This document shows, in pieces, positions 1 through 13,331 of a stretch of DNA of 64,000 nucleotides. Below the pieces are notes generated by a model, which ran no database searches, had not been told where the DNA came from, and saw only the letters and a list, made by a program, of their open reading frames with translations. Within the stretch, counting starts at the first letter, position 1, and each line of letters starts with the position of its first letter. The stretch covers positions 16,302 to 80,301 of the forward strand of contig NZ_APAT01000003.1 in assembly GCF_000347775.1 (NCBI RefSeq), in the 5' to 3' direction. The translations under genes and the position numbers were made by a program. This DNA comes from Marinobacter santoriniensis NKSG1 (GTDB lineage Bacteria; Pseudomonadota; Gammaproteobacteria; Pseudomonadales; Oleiphilaceae).

Positions 1-274
1 CCTGAGTGCCGTTGCGGAAAGGCTCGCGCCGGGCGGGAGGCTGGTGGTTATAAGTTTCCACTCCCTGGAGGACCGGCTGGTCAAGCGGTTTATGCGGGAC
101 CTGGCCCGTGGGCCAAAGTTGCCGAAGGGGATACCGGTAACGGCTGATCAGGAGCGGTCCGCATTTCGTCTGGTTGGCAAGGCGAGCAAGGCGGGCGATG
201 AAGAAATCAGTGATAACGTTCGGGCCCGCAGTGCAGTGATGCGGGTGTTGGAGCGGATTGACGTTAACGAATGA
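1..274 (+). CDS. rsmH: 16S rRNA (cytosine1402-N4)-methyltransferase RsmH, 3' end only
   Basis: Partial gene cut by the left edge of the window; the open frame runs in from base 2 and stops at 272-274. The visible residues include the conserved C-terminal motif ISFHSLEDR followed by VKRF, typical of RsmH (MraW), which methylates C1402 of 16S rRNA. The tail with [12 protein letters not shown] is also characteristic. It is the usual gene just upstream of ftsL at the head of the dcw cluster, and its stop lies 19 bases before the ftsL start. Only about 90 of roughly 310 residues are visible. Confidence 0.95.
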   Translation, partial: LSAVAERLAPGGRLVVISFHSLEDRLVKRFMRDLARGPKLPKGIPVTADQERSAFRLVGKASKAGDEEISDNVRARSAVMRVLERIDVNE

Positions 275-293
275 ACGCGAGGAGCGCGTAACC

Positions 294-698
294 ATGGGCG
301 CGGTAGCCATAGAACAGCCGGTCAAAACGGCGAAATCGAGCAAACGCAGGGTGCGGGAAAGTGTCGCGACCGCTGTCAGGCTCTCCCGGCAGGTCTTTGA
401 TGCGCTGGGTCAGAAACAGGTGATGATTTCTCTGGTCCTGGTGGCTGTGTTGGTGGCGTCTGCGATCGGCGTGGTTGCCAGCGTCCACCAGAACCGGGAT
501 CTGTTCAATACATTGGCTCAGCTACAGACCAAGCGGGATCAGTATCACCGGGAATGGAGCCAGTTGTTGCTTGAGCAGAGTGCGCTCAGTGCGCACGGGC
601 GAGTGGAAAAGCTGGCATCCGAACGATTCGGGATGGTGGTTCCGGGACGGGAAGATATCGTTCTGGTACCGATGATGTCTCCGTCTTCCGTGCACTGA
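294..698 (+). CDS. ftsL: cell division protein FtsL
   Basis: Short bitopic division protein (134 aa) that joins FtsB and FtsQ in the divisome and helps activate FtsWI. I start at ATG 294 because GAGGAG at 279-284 is well placed; an earlier in-frame ATG at 258 would overlap rsmH and has no good ribosome site. A basic cytoplasmic segment is followed by one hydrophobic helix (about residues 44-65, VMISLVLVAVLVASAIGVV) and a periplasmic coiled coil with heptad-like leucines. Position between rsmH and ftsI settles the identity, since FtsL is poorly conserved in sequence. Confidence 0.92.
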   Translation: MGAVAIEQPVKTAKSSKRRVRESVATAVRLSRQVFDALGQKQVMISLVLVAVLVASAIGVVASVHQNRDLFNTLAQLQTKRDQYHREWSQLLLEQSALSAHGRVEKLASERFGMVVPGREDIVLVPMMSPSSVH

Positions 699-730
699 AA
701 CGATAACAAGAACATTCACAAACCGTCAGG

Positions 731-2479
731 GTGAACGATTTGTCCGGTCAGGGAGCGAAACCCACATGGAGCCAGAAAGCGGCTGTCAGCCAGAAAGGCT
801 GGCGGTTCGGCGCCGTGCTGGGCGTTTTCCTGGTGGTGATGGCAGCCCTGGTCTGGCGCCTGGTCGATCTGCAGGTCGTTGATCATGAGTTCCTTCGCCA
901 ACAGGGTGATGTGCGCACCATCCGGGTCGAAAAAATCGACGCCCATCGTGGTGTGATTACTGACCGTCATGGCGAACCGCTGGCCGTGAGTGCACCGGTA
1001 CAGACTATCTGGGCGAATCCCTCCCAAACCGATCCGGACGAGCCTAGGCTCGCCAGTCTCGCGCGTTTGATGGGAATGAGTGAAGCTCGTTTGAGGCAGC
1101 GTCTTCGGGACTATTCCGGTCGCGAATTCATCTATTTGCGCCGAAAAGTCCAGCCGGATCTGGCCCGGCGGATCATGGATCTGGACATCAGCGGTGTCTA
1201 CAGCCGTCAGGAATATCGGCGTTATTACCCGGCCGGCGAGGTGACGGCCCACGTTGTCGGCTTTACCAATATCGACGAGCAGGGTCAGGAGGGAATGGAA
1301 CTCTCCTACAACGAATGGCTTTCCGGTAAGCCGGGCAGTAAACGGGTGCTCAAGGATAATCGTGGGCGTGTCATCAAGGATCTTGCACTGATTCAGGACG
1401 CGGAGCGGGGGCACGATCTGCAGCTCAGTATCGATTTGCGTCTCCAGTACCTTGCCTACCGTGAGTTGAAGGCAATGGTGAACGCCCAGAATGCAAGGGG
1501 CGGCACTCTGGTCATGCTGGACGTCGATACCGGCGAGGTTCTGGCAATGGTGAACCAGGGCTCCTACAACCCGAATGACCGGAGCCAGTTGGATCCCGCC
1601 AATCTGCGCAACAAGGCAATTACCGACCTGTTCGAGCCCGGCTCCACCATGAAGCCCATAACCATGGCCGCTGCGCTGGAATCGGGCAAGTATTCGGTAG
1701 GCGATGTGGTTGATACCAATCCCGGGTATCGGCGTTTCGGTCGTTTCACGATTCGGGATCACCGGAACTATGGGGTGCTCAGCCTGACGGACATCATTGT
1801 GAAGTCCAGCAACGTCGGCATCAGCAAAATCGCCACCGAACTCGGTGGCGATGCCATAAGGGATCTTTACAGCCGTGTCGGGCTGGGTGAGCCGACCGGC
1901 GTCGGGTTTCCCGGTGAGGCGGTCGGAGTTCTGCCGGCCCCGCCGAAATGGCATCCGGTGGACGAAGCAACGCTTTCCTATGGATACGGTATGAGCCTGA
2001 ACGCACTACAACTTGCGCAGGCCTACATGGTGCTGGCGAACGGGGGCATAAAATATCCCCTGAGCCTGCTCAAGGTTGATAAAAAGCCAAAAGGGCATCG
2101 GGTGTTATCGGAGCACGTCACTGCAGAAATCCGGAAAATGCTGCACGGTGTGGTCGAGCGCGGAACCGGTACGCGGGCAGACCCGGGTCTTTATTCTGCG
2201 GGCGGCAAGACGGGAACCGTTCACCTGGTTGGCAATCAGGGTTATGAGGACAATCAGTACAAGGGCATTTTTGCCGGCATGGCGCCCATGGATAATCCGC
2301 GAATTGTGACGGTTGTGGCCGTTGATGCGCCGCAGTCCGGGGAATACTACGGCGGCGAAGTGGCTGCCCCGGTATTTGCCCGGGTTATGAGTGACGCTCT
2401 GCGACTGCTGAATGTGAAGCCAGAACTGGAAGTGTCGGGTTCCCATTCCGGATCCCGGCCGACCGGGGAGCGAGGTTAG
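731..2479 (+). CDS. ftsI: peptidoglycan transpeptidase FtsI (penicillin-binding protein 3)
   Basis: Septal D,D-transpeptidase of 582 aa, the usual length. It has one N-terminal membrane anchor (about residues 27-45), a PBP dimerisation domain, and the transpeptidase domain with all three catalytic motifs: STMK with Ser305, SSN at 359-361 and KTG at 493-495. It cross-links septal peptidoglycan in complex with FtsW and is a beta-lactam target. The start is GTG at 731, with only a weak upstream AG-rich stretch. It lies in the dcw order between ftsL and murE. Confidence 0.96.
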   Translation: MNDLSGQGAKPTWSQKAAVSQKGWRFGAVLGVFLVVMAALVWRLVDLQVVDHEFLRQQGDVRTIRVEKIDAHRGVITDRHGEPLAVSAPVQTIWANPSQTDPDEPRLASLARLMGMSEARLRQRLRDYSGREFIYLRRKVQPDLARRIMDLDISGVYSRQEYRRYYPAGEVTAHVVGFTNIDEQGQEGMELSYNEWLSGKPGSKRVLKDNRGRVIKDLALIQDAERGHDLQLSIDLRLQYLAYRELKAMVNAQNARGGTLVMLDVDTGEVLAMVNQGSYNPNDRSQLDPANLRNKAITDLFEPGSTMKPITMAAALESGKYSVGDVVDTNPGYRRFGRFTIRDHRNYGVLSLTDIIVKSSNVGISKIATELGGDAIRDLYSRVGLGEPTGVGFPGEAVGVLPAPPKWHPVDEATLSYGYGMSLNALQLAQAYMVLANGGIKYPLSLLKVDKKPKGHRVLSEHVTAEIRKMLHGVVERGTGTRADPGLYSAGGKTGTVHLVGNQGYEDNQYKGIFAGMAPMDNPRIVTVVAVDAPQSGEYYGGEVAAPVFARVMSDALRLLNVKPELEVSGSHSGSRPTGERG

Positions 2480-2483
2480 GCCT

Positions 2484-3968
2484 ATGTGCATCGCATCTCT
2501 CAGCACGTTGTTACATGGCATCGTTGAAGTGCCGTCGGTATTTGACGTCACTATCCACGGTCTGCAGACGGACAGCCGAACGGTGCGGTCCGGAGACGCA
2601 TTCGTCGCGCTGGCCGGTGCCCGAACGCCGGCTGACCACTATGTCGACAAGGCCATCGAGGCCGGTGCGACGGTGGTGTTGCTGGAGTCCGATGAAACTT
2701 TGCAGTGCACGGAACACCACGGCGCCCTCATCGTCCCGGTTGCAGGTCTGCGTCGGGAGTTGGGAAGGATTGCCGATCGCTTCTTCGAGCACCCGTCCCA
2801 GCGTCTGCGTCTGATCGGTGTGACCGGTACCAATGGTAAAACGTCCGTCTCACAATACATTTCGCAGTTGCTGAAGGAGACGGGCACACCCTGCGGTCTT
2901 CTGGGTACCCTGGGTTATGGGATGCCGGACGCCCTGCAGCCGGCCACGCATACCACGCCGGATGTTGTTCAGGTCAACCGGGTGCTCTCACAGATTTTGC
3001 GCCAGGGTGGTCGAGCGGCAGTCATGGAGGTGTCTTCCCATGCCCTTGATCAGGGACGCGTGGACCGGATCAGCATGACCGGAGCGGTATTCACCAATCT
3101 GACCCGGGATCATCTGGACTATCACGGCACCATGGAAGCGTACGGAGAGGCCAAGGCCAAACTGTTCTTCCGCGAAGGCCTGCACTTTGCCGTTATCAAT
3201 TTCGACGATCCTTTCGGACGGCAGCTTTACGAGCAGCTTGAAGGGAAGTGCGACCGGGTGCGGTACAGCCTCCACGAGGCGCAGACCGAGCTGTGGTTGA
3301 AGGAGTTCACTCCCACCGACGAGGGATTCGTGGCATCTGTCGATGGCCAGTGGGGCGCTTTCGAGATTCATGTGCCGATCATGGGTAGCTTCAACGCCAG
3401 TAACACGCTGGCAGCCATGGCCTCAGTCTTGGCTCTGGGTGTGCCGTTGGAGCGCGTCCGGACGGCGGTCAGTCGCCTGCAGCCGCCCCCGGGGCGTCTT
3501 GAATGCTTTTCGGGGGGAGATGGCGTCCGCGTCGTCGTGGATTACGCCCATACCCCGGATGCCTTGTCGAATGCCTTGTCCGCCCTTCGCATGCATGTGG
3601 CGGGGCGCCTGATCTGTGTCTTTGGCTGTGGCGGCGATCGGGATAGCGGAAAGCGGCCCGAAATGGCCAAAGAGGCCGAAGCCCTCGCCGACCAGGTGAT
3701 TGTGACCGATGACAATCCCCGAAGTGAAAGTCCGGATGCCATTACCCGGGACATTATGGCCGGGTTTGTTCATCCGGAGCGGGTAACGGTGATCCACGAC
3801 CGTGCGCAGGCGATTGCAAACGCTATTGATCTGGCGAGTAAGGACGACCTGGTACTGATCGCCGGTAAGGGGCATGAGGCCTATCAGGAAGTGGCGGGCC
3901 AGAAGTTGCCGTTCAGTGACACCGAACAGGTACGGCATCGCTTGAACCTGAATGGAGGTGTGGCATGA
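2484..3968 (+). CDS. murE: UDP-MurNAc-L-Ala-D-Glu:meso-diaminopimelate ligase
   Basis: Third Mur ligase of the cytoplasmic peptidoglycan precursor pathway (494 aa). The ATP-binding P-loop GTNGKT is at about residues 115-120. The DNPR motif at 410-413 is the signature associated with meso-diaminopimelate rather than lysine, which fits a Gram-negative wall. The gene begins four bases after the ftsI stop and its own stop overlaps the start of murF (ATGA), so coupling is likely. Confidence 0.96.
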   Translation: MCIASLSTLLHGIVEVPSVFDVTIHGLQTDSRTVRSGDAFVALAGARTPADHYVDKAIEAGATVVLLESDETLQCTEHHGALIVPVAGLRRELGRIADRFFEHPSQRLRLIGVTGTNGKTSVSQYISQLLKETGTPCGLLGTLGYGMPDALQPATHTTPDVVQVNRVLSQILRQGGRAAVMEVSSHALDQGRVDRISMTGAVFTNLTRDHLDYHGTMEAYGEAKAKLFFREGLHFAVINFDDPFGRQLYEQLEGKCDRVRYSLHEAQTELWLKEFTPTDEGFVASVDGQWGAFEIHVPIMGSFNASNTLAAMASVLALGVPLERVRTAVSRLQPPPGRLECFSGGDGVRVVVDYAHTPDALSNALSALRMHVAGRLICVFGCGGDRDSGKRPEMAKEAEALADQVIVTDDNPRSESPDAITRDIMAGFVHPERVTVIHDRAQAIANAIDLASKDDLVLIAGKGHEAYQEVAGQKLPFSDTEQVRHRLNLNGGVA

Positions 3969-5356
3969 TGCGCGCCTTTTCACTGGCAGAGGCCAGTGCC
4001 TGGGCCGGTGCTTCCAGTCGTGCGGGGGACCTGACAGGCACCCGTTATACGGGCGTGTCGACAGATACCCGTTCGTTGTCTCCCGGCGACCTGTTTGTGG
4101 CGTTGCGGGGCGAGAATTTTGACGGCCACCGATTCCTTTCTGCGGCCCGTGATGCCGGAGCCGTGGCGGCGGTCGTGGATGTCGAGGACGACAGCGTCGA
4201 CCTGCCGCAGTTGGTGGTTGGCGACACGGTACAAGCCCTGGCTCGTCTGGCAGCCGGCAACCGGGACGCCAGTACCGCTGAGCTGGTGGCGGTCACGGGC
4301 AGCAGTGGCAAGACCACGGTTCGGGAAATGACAGGAGCCATTCTGTCAACCATGGGACCCACGTTGGTTACTGAGGGCAACCTGAACAACCACATAGGGG
4401 TGCCACTCACGCTCTTCCGTCTCGCGCCGGAGCACCGTTACGGCGCCATAGAGCTGGGTGCCAGCGGGCTGGGTGAAATTGCCCATACCGTAGCGATCAC
4501 CCGTCCGCAGGTCGTGATACTGACCAACGCAGGGCAGGCGCACCTGGAAGGATTCGGCAGTTACCAGAACATTGTTCTGGCAAAAGGCGAAATTATCGAA
4601 GGTGTGACCGAGGGCGGCCTGGTCGTTCTCAATCGTGACGACCCGGCGTTTGACCAGTGGCTGAATCGCGCCGGAGATCGTCGCGTTGTCAGTGTAAGTC
4701 GGCTGGGGCATCCGGATGCCGACTACCGAGTGACGGATGTGTCAGTAGCGCGCGACGGTCAGGCGTTGACCGTGGCTGGTCCGGACAACTGGCAGTGCCG
4801 CCTGACGGTGCCACTGCCTGGCGACCATAACCAGATCAATGCGCTGCTGGCGATTGCCGCCACCCGGGACCTGGGGGCGAGCGACGCGCAGATACGGGAA
4901 GGGCTGGAGAATGTGCGTCCGGTTTCCGGACGGTTGCAGAGTCTGGAACTCAGCGATCGTCTGACGGTGATTGATGACAGTTACAACGCGAACCCCGCGT
5001 CCATGAAGGCCGCATTGGCGGTGCTCGCGGGCAGGGAAGGCCGGCTAATGGCGGTGTTTGGCGCGATGGCCGAGCTGGGGGAGCAGGCCCGAGAACTGCA
5101 CGCCGAGGTCGGTGCCTGCGCCCGGGAATTGGGGATTGACCGGTTGCTGGTTGTTGGCCCCGGGTGTGAGGGCTATGCCGATGGGTTCGGCCAGGAAACA
5201 GAAACATTTGAGGATCACGAAACAGCCGTCAACGCAGTGGTCAAAGGGCTGAACGAGCCGACGACTGTCCTGGTGAAGGGTTCTCGCAGTTCCGCCATGG
5301 ATCGCGTGGTGGAGGGAATAAAAGAAAAGGTGAATGACGCATGCTGCTCTGGCTGA
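3965..5356 (+). CDS. murF: UDP-MurNAc-tripeptide:D-Ala-D-Ala ligase MurF
   Basis: Adds D-Ala-D-Ala to the UDP-MurNAc tripeptide (463 aa, normal length). The Mur ligase P-loop GSSGKTT, the [11 protein letters not shown] segment and the [11 protein letters not shown] motif are visible. Two consecutive ATG codons (3965 and 3968) are possible starts; the first overlaps the murE stop. The 3' end overlaps mraY by 16 bases. Confidence 0.96.
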   Translation: MMRAFSLAEASAWAGASSRAGDLTGTRYTGVSTDTRSLSPGDLFVALRGENFDGHRFLSAARDAGAVAAVVDVEDDSVDLPQLVVGDTVQALARLAAGNRDASTAELVAVTGSSGKTTVREMTGAILSTMGPTLVTEGNLNNHIGVPLTLFRLAPEHRYGAIELGASGLGEIAHTVAITRPQVVILTNAGQAHLEGFGSYQNIVLAKGEIIEGVTEGGLVVLNRDDPAFDQWLNRAGDRRVVSVSRLGHPDADYRVTDVSVARDGQALTVAGPDNWQCRLTVPLPGDHNQINALLAIAATRDLGASDAQIREGLENVRPVSGRLQSLELSDRLTVIDDSYNANPASMKAALAVLAGREGRLMAVFGAMAELGEQARELHAEVGACARELGIDRLLVVGPGCEGYADGFGQETETFEDHETAVNAVVKGLNEPTTVLVKGSRSSAMDRVVEGIKEKVNDACCSG

Positions 5357-6426
5357 CAGAGGTACTATCCCAATATTTTTCCGAACTGGCAGTGTTTCAG
5401 TATCTGACGCTGCGCGCGATTCTGGGAATCCTGACGGCGTTGCTGATCTCCCTCGTGATCGGACCGATGATGATCCGGAAGCTCAGCCAGTACCAGATCG
5501 GCCAAGCGGTGCGTGACGATGGCCCCCAGACACATCTGAGCAAGGCCGGAACCCCGACCATGGGTGGTGCACTGATCCTGGTCGCCATAGCTGTCAGCAC
5601 TCTGCTCTGGGCCGATCTCAGCAATCGCTATGTCTGGATTACCCTGCTGGTCACGCTTCTGTTCGGGGCCATCGGTTGGGTGGATGACTACCGCAAGGTG
5701 GTTGAGCGCAATCCGCGGGGGTTACCGGCGCGCTGGAAATATTTCTGGCAGTCGGTTATCGGAGGCGGGGCTGCCGTGTTCCTGTATTTCAGTTCGTCGT
5801 TGCCACAGGAAACGTCACTGTACCTCCCGTTCATCAAGAACGTTTCGCTGACCCTCGGGCCGGTGTTTTTTATCCTGCTGACCTACTTCGTCATCGTTGG
5901 CAGCAGTAACGCGGTGAATCTGACAGATGGACTGGATGGGCTCGCCATCATGCCCACGGTGATGGTGGCCGGTGCCCTGGCCATTTTCGCGTATGTATCT
6001 GGCCACGCCCAGTTTGCCAACTACCTGCTGATCCCCCACCTGCCCGGCACCGGGGAGCTCATCATTTTCTGTGGTTCGCTGGTCGGTGCAGGGCTGGGGT
6101 TCCTCTGGTTCAACACCTATCCGGCGCAGGTGTTCATGGGCGATGTCGGCGCGCTTGCACTGGGAGCTGCGCTGGGCGTGGTGTCCGTCATCGTCCGGCA
6201 GGAAATCGTGCTGTTCATCATGGGTGGCGTTTTTGTCATGGAAACGGTCTCGGTCATCCTGCAGGTGGCATCGTTCCGCCTGACCGGTCGCCGGATTTTC
6301 CGGATGGCCCCTCTGCACCACCACTTTGAATTGAAGGGTTGGCCAGAACCGAGAGTTATCGTGCGGTTCTGGGTCGTTACGGTTGTTCTGGTACTGATTG
6401 GCCTCGCCAGTCTGAAGATACGATAG
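5341..6426 (+). CDS. mraY: phospho-MurNAc-pentapeptide transferase (lipid I synthase)
   Basis: Polytopic inner-membrane enzyme (361 aa, about ten hydrophobic segments) that transfers phospho-MurNAc-pentapeptide to undecaprenyl phosphate to make lipid I. Characteristic motifs are the aspartate pair in GWVDDYRK, the [13 protein letters not shown] loop and the histidine cluster [14 protein letters not shown] near the C terminus. The start overlaps the end of murF, consistent with the tightly packed dcw operon. Confidence 0.97.
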   Translation: MLLWLTEVLSQYFSELAVFQYLTLRAILGILTALLISLVIGPMMIRKLSQYQIGQAVRDDGPQTHLSKAGTPTMGGALILVAIAVSTLLWADLSNRYVWITLLVTLLFGAIGWVDDYRKVVERNPRGLPARWKYFWQSVIGGGAAVFLYFSSSLPQETSLYLPFIKNVSLTLGPVFFILLTYFVIVGSSNAVNLTDGLDGLAIMPTVMVAGALAIFAYVSGHAQFANYLLIPHLPGTGELIIFCGSLVGAGLGFLWFNTYPAQVFMGDVGALALGAALGVVSVIVRQEIVLFIMGGVFVMETVSVILQVASFRLTGRRIFRMAPLHHHFELKGWPEPRVIVRFWVVTVVLVLIGLASLKIR

Positions 6427-6441
6427 GACTTTGCTTCTGCT

Positions 6442-7782
6442 ATGAGTGTCATCGCATCGGATCGTCGCACATTGGTGGTAGGGCTCGGTAAAACCGGGCT
6501 CTCCTGCGTGCGTTACCTGTCGGCTCAGGGCAGGGAGATCGTTGTGGCTGACAGCCGGGACAATCCGCCCGGAATCGATGAGCTGCGCTCACGGTATCCA
6601 GAAGTGCCGGTGCATCTGGGACCATTCAACGCTGAGCAGTTCGCCACATTCAACGAACTGGTCGTCAGCCCGGGTATTGCGATTGCCGAGCCGGCGATCG
6701 CCTACGCCGCTCAGCACGGAGCCCGCATCCGCGGCGATATCGACTTGTTCGCGGAGGCCGCTGATGCGCCGATCATTGCCATCACCGGTTCCAACGGAAA
6801 GACCACCGTCACCACGCTCGTTGGCGAAATGGCCCGGGCTGCGGGCCGGAATGTGCAGGTCGGCGGCAATATAGGTACACCCGCATTGGATCTTCTGGGC
6901 CAGGGCGCGGATCTTTACGTGCTGGAATTATCCAGTTTCCAGCTTGAAACCACTGAAGAGCTCAATGCGCTGGCGGCGACCGTTCTGAATGTCAGTGATG
7001 ATCACATGGACCGGTATCCGGACAAGATGGCGTATTTCCAGGCCAAGCAGAGAATTTTCCGGGGGGCGAAAAACGCCATCGTCAACCTCGACGATGCGCT
7101 CAGTACCCCGATGGCCCGGGATACTTTGAGATTCCTGTGTTTCGGCTTCCATCGCGTGAACCCGGATACCTTCAGTACCCGGGACGATGATCAGGGAACC
7201 TGGATTACTTTCGGACTTGATAACCTCCTGTTGACCAGTGAGCTCAAACTGATGGGCCACCACAACGTCAGCAACGTCATGGCGGCGCTGGCCCTGGGCC
7301 ATGCGGCGGACTTCCCGATGGCTGTGATGCTGGAGGTCGTCCGGAATTTCCGTGGGCTTCCGAACCGCTGTGAATTTGTCCGTTCGCTGGATGACGTTGA
7401 CTATATCAACGATTCCAAGGGAACCAACGTAGGCGCCACCGTTGCCGCGATCGAGAGTCTTGTGCCGGATCACGGCAAGGTTGTGTTAATCGCCGGCGGC
7501 GATGGTAAAGGCGCTGATTTTTCTCCGCTGGAGGCGCCGGTCACGCTGCACTGCCGCACTGTGGTCCTGATCGGGCAGGATGCGGAGCGCATCGCGGAGG
7601 TCATCGGTTCTTCCGTTCCGGTAAAGCAGGCAACAACCCTGGCCGAGGCGGTGACTGAAGCCCGGGCGGCGGCCCGTCCCGGTGATCGGGTGCTGTTGTC
7701 ACCCGCGTGTGCCAGTTTCGATATGTTCCGTGATTACAACGATCGCGGAGATCAGTTCCGGCAACTTGTGGAGGGCCTGTGA
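6442..7782 (+). CDS. murD: UDP-MurNAc-L-alanine:D-glutamate ligase MurD
   Basis: Second amino acid-adding Mur ligase (446 aa). It shows an N-terminal UDP-binding fold (VVGLGKTGLSCVRYL), the P-loop GSNGKTT, and the C-terminal region with NDSKGTN and GGDGKGADF. It sits 15 bases after mraY and its stop overlaps ftsW, the standard dcw arrangement. Confidence 0.96.
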   Translation: MSVIASDRRTLVVGLGKTGLSCVRYLSAQGREIVVADSRDNPPGIDELRSRYPEVPVHLGPFNAEQFATFNELVVSPGIAIAEPAIAYAAQHGARIRGDIDLFAEAADAPIIAITGSNGKTTVTTLVGEMARAAGRNVQVGGNIGTPALDLLGQGADLYVLELSSFQLETTEELNALAATVLNVSDDHMDRYPDKMAYFQAKQRIFRGAKNAIVNLDDALSTPMARDTLRFLCFGFHRVNPDTFSTRDDDQGTWITFGLDNLLLTSELKLMGHHNVSNVMAALALGHAADFPMAVMLEVVRNFRGLPNRCEFVRSLDDVDYINDSKGTNVGATVAAIESLVPDHGKVVLIAGGDGKGADFSPLEAPVTLHCRTVVLIGQDAERIAEVIGSSVPVKQATTLAEAVTEARAAARPGDRVLLSPACASFDMFRDYNDRGDQFRQLVEGL

Positions 7783-8981
7783 TGTCACTTGAAGCCAGCC
7801 TTCCCATCCAGAACCGGTGGTTTGCCAGGTTCGAGCCGTTGCCGATGCTGATGATCAGCGCAATCGCCCTGATGGTGATTGGCGTCGTGATGATTTCTTC
7901 AGCCTCGATGGATATGGCCGCGGAGACCGTCGGCAACAGTTATCACTATGTGATTCGTCAACTGCTGTTTGCCGTGATGGGCTGTGGTCTGGCGCTTTTG
8001 GCCGTGAATGTGCCGGTCAGTTGGTGGGAGCGCAGCGGCTGGCTGCTGCTGTCGATTGGCCTGGTCGTGCTGGTGCTGGTGCTTACGCCGCTTGGGCGCA
8101 CGGTGAATGGTTCAACGCGCTGGATTCCGTTCGGACTGTTCAATGTCCAGGTGTCTGAGGTGGCCAAGCTGTGCCTGATTGCCTATCTGGCCGGATACGT
8201 GGTCCGGCGTCGGGAAGAATTGCTGAACACATGGCCGGGCTTTCTCAAACCGTTGCTCATTCTGGGGGTTGCCTCTTTCCTGCTGGTCACGGAACCGGAT
8301 TTCGGGGCCACGGTGGTTCTGGTCTCGGCGTCCGCCGGCATGATTTTTCTCAGCGGCGTCCGTCTCAGCCGGTTTGTGCCTCTGATCATCACGCTGATTG
8401 TATTGGGCGCGTTGCTGGTACTGACCCAGCCGTACCGGATCAAGCGGGTCGTGAGTTACCTGGATCCCTGGAAGGATCAGTTCGACAGTGGCTATCAGTT
8501 GACCCAGTCGCTGATTGCCTTCGGTCGGGGCGAGTGGTTCGGCGTCGGGTTGGGCAACTCGATTCAGAAGCTGTTCTATCTGCCCGAGGCCCACACGGAC
8601 TTCATTTTCGCCATTGTTGCGGAAGAGTTCGGCTTGATCGGATCGCTGATTGTGCTCGGGCTGTTCACGATTCTGGTGACGTCCGGGCTGGTGATCGCCC
8701 GTCGCGCTGAAAAGGCGGGGATGCCGTTCGGTGCGTGTTTTTCCTATGGCCTGAGCCTGCTCATAGGCTTGCAGGCGGGCATCAATATGGCCGTCAGCAC
8801 AGGTCTGCTTCCGACCAAGGGCCTGACGTTGCCGCTGGTCAGCTACGGCGGATCAAGCCTCATGGTGAGCTGCATCTGCATCGGGGTCCTGGCTCGTGTC
8901 GAGATGGAGCGTCTCGACAAGGTACGGCTGGATCGCGAGAAAACCGGGTCGTCCAAACGGGGAGGTGCGCGTTATGAGTAA
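7782..8981 (+). CDS. ftsW: lipid II polymerase FtsW (SEDS family)
   Basis: SEDS-family septal peptidoglycan glycosyltransferase with about ten membrane segments (399 aa from ATG 7782). The SEDS signatures NGSTRWIP, EPDFGAT, the AHTDFIFAIVAEEFG motif and the C-terminal YGGSSLMVS are all present. The ATG shares one base with the murD stop (TGATG); a GTG three bases earlier (7779) is an alternative. It works with FtsI at the septum and overlaps murG by eight bases. Confidence 0.95.
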   Translation: MSLEASLPIQNRWFARFEPLPMLMISAIALMVIGVVMISSASMDMAAETVGNSYHYVIRQLLFAVMGCGLALLAVNVPVSWWERSGWLLLSIGLVVLVLVLTPLGRTVNGSTRWIPFGLFNVQVSEVAKLCLIAYLAGYVVRRREELLNTWPGFLKPLLILGVASFLLVTEPDFGATVVLVSASAGMIFLSGVRLSRFVPLIITLIVLGALLVLTQPYRIKRVVSYLDPWKDQFDSGYQLTQSLIAFGRGEWFGVGLGNSIQKLFYLPEAHTDFIFAIVAEEFGLIGSLIVLGLFTILVTSGLVIARRAEKAGMPFGACFSYGLSLLIGLQAGINMAVSTGLLPTKGLTLPLVSYGGSSLMVSCICIGVLARVEMERLDKVRLDREKTGSSKRGGARYE

Positions 8982-10051
8982 CGCCCGGCGCTTCCTGATG
9001 ATGGCTGGCGGCACCGGTGGCCACGTGTTCCCGGCACTGGCCACGGCCCGCGCGCTGCAGGCTCGCGGACATGAGGTGCATTGGCTCGGAGCCAGAGGAG
9101 GAATGGAACAGCGGCTGATTGGTGACACCGATATTCCCCTGTCCCTTATTCACATTTCCGGGCTTCGGGGCAAGGGCAGACTGGCGCTGTTGCTCGCACC
9201 GTTCCGGCTGATGCGCGCACTCGGTGAGGCCTTTACCATCGTTCGGCGGGTCAAGCCGGACTGTGTGGTGGGAATGGGCGGCTTTGTCACCGGCCCCGGC
9301 GGTGTGGCCGCCTGGATCACCCGCACGCCCCTGGTGGTTCACGAACAGAACGCCATTGCCGGTATGACCAACCGGATCCTGGTGCGGTTCGCGGAAACAG
9401 TATTGGAAGCCTTTCCAGGCAGCTTCGGTGCCGACGTCATCACCCGGTGCACCGGCAATCCGGTGCGCCAGGATCTGGCGGACCTGCCGGCTCCGGAAGC
9501 CCGCATGGGCGATAGGAACGGCCCGCTCCGTGTTTTGGTGGTCGGCGGTAGCCTGGGGGCTCAGGTCTTTAATGAGCGCCTGCCCGAAGCTTTGGCGTTG
9601 ATCCCGGAGGATCGACGTCCAGAGGTGCGTCATCAGTGTGGCGAAAACAAATACGATGCCACCGCCGAAGCCTATGAGGCGAGTGGCGTATCAGCCCGGG
9701 TGGACCGGTTTATCAAGGACATGGCGGAAGCCTACAGTTGGGCCGATGTTGTGGTGTGCCGGTCGGGTGCGCTGACGGTGTCGGAGCTGTGTGCCGCTGG
9801 GATTGGTGCAGTGCTCGTGCCGTTCCCGCATGCCGTCGACGATCACCAGACGGCCAATGCCCGTCAGATGGTCGATGCCGGGGGCGCGATCCTGATACCA
9901 CAGCCAAAACTGACAGCGACGGTGTTGGCGGAAACCCTGGAAGACCTGGCGGGTAACCGGTCACGGGTCATGAATATGGCGAAGGCCGCGCGCACGCTGG
10001 CCCGCCCGGATGCAACGGAGAGAGTCGTGAATTACTGTCTGGAGGCCGCCA

Positions 10052-10059
<8 letters not shown>
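8974..10059 (+). CDS. murG: UDP-GlcNAc:lipid I N-acetylglucosaminyltransferase MurG
   Basis: Peripheral GT28 glycosyltransferase that converts lipid I to lipid II (361 aa). I use ATG 8974, preceded by a strong GGAGGT at 8961-8966; the longer open frame from 8896 only reads back into ftsW. Family motifs include [12 protein letters not shown] at the N terminus, GGSLGAQ at the second Rossmann domain and the sugar nucleotide region with [11 protein letters not shown] and [11 protein letters not shown]. Confidence 0.96.
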
Positions 10060-13296
<3,237 letters not shown>

Positions 13297-13331
13297 CAAC
13301 TCAACGACAGACCCTAGGTTTGGTGGAACAC

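Noticed and set aside
8896..8973. N-terminal extension of MurG (similar cases in FtsQ, FtsA, ThyA, PaaE and PaaG)
   Set aside because: The added residues only read through the previous gene or leader, and a better start with family-like N terminus exists downstream.
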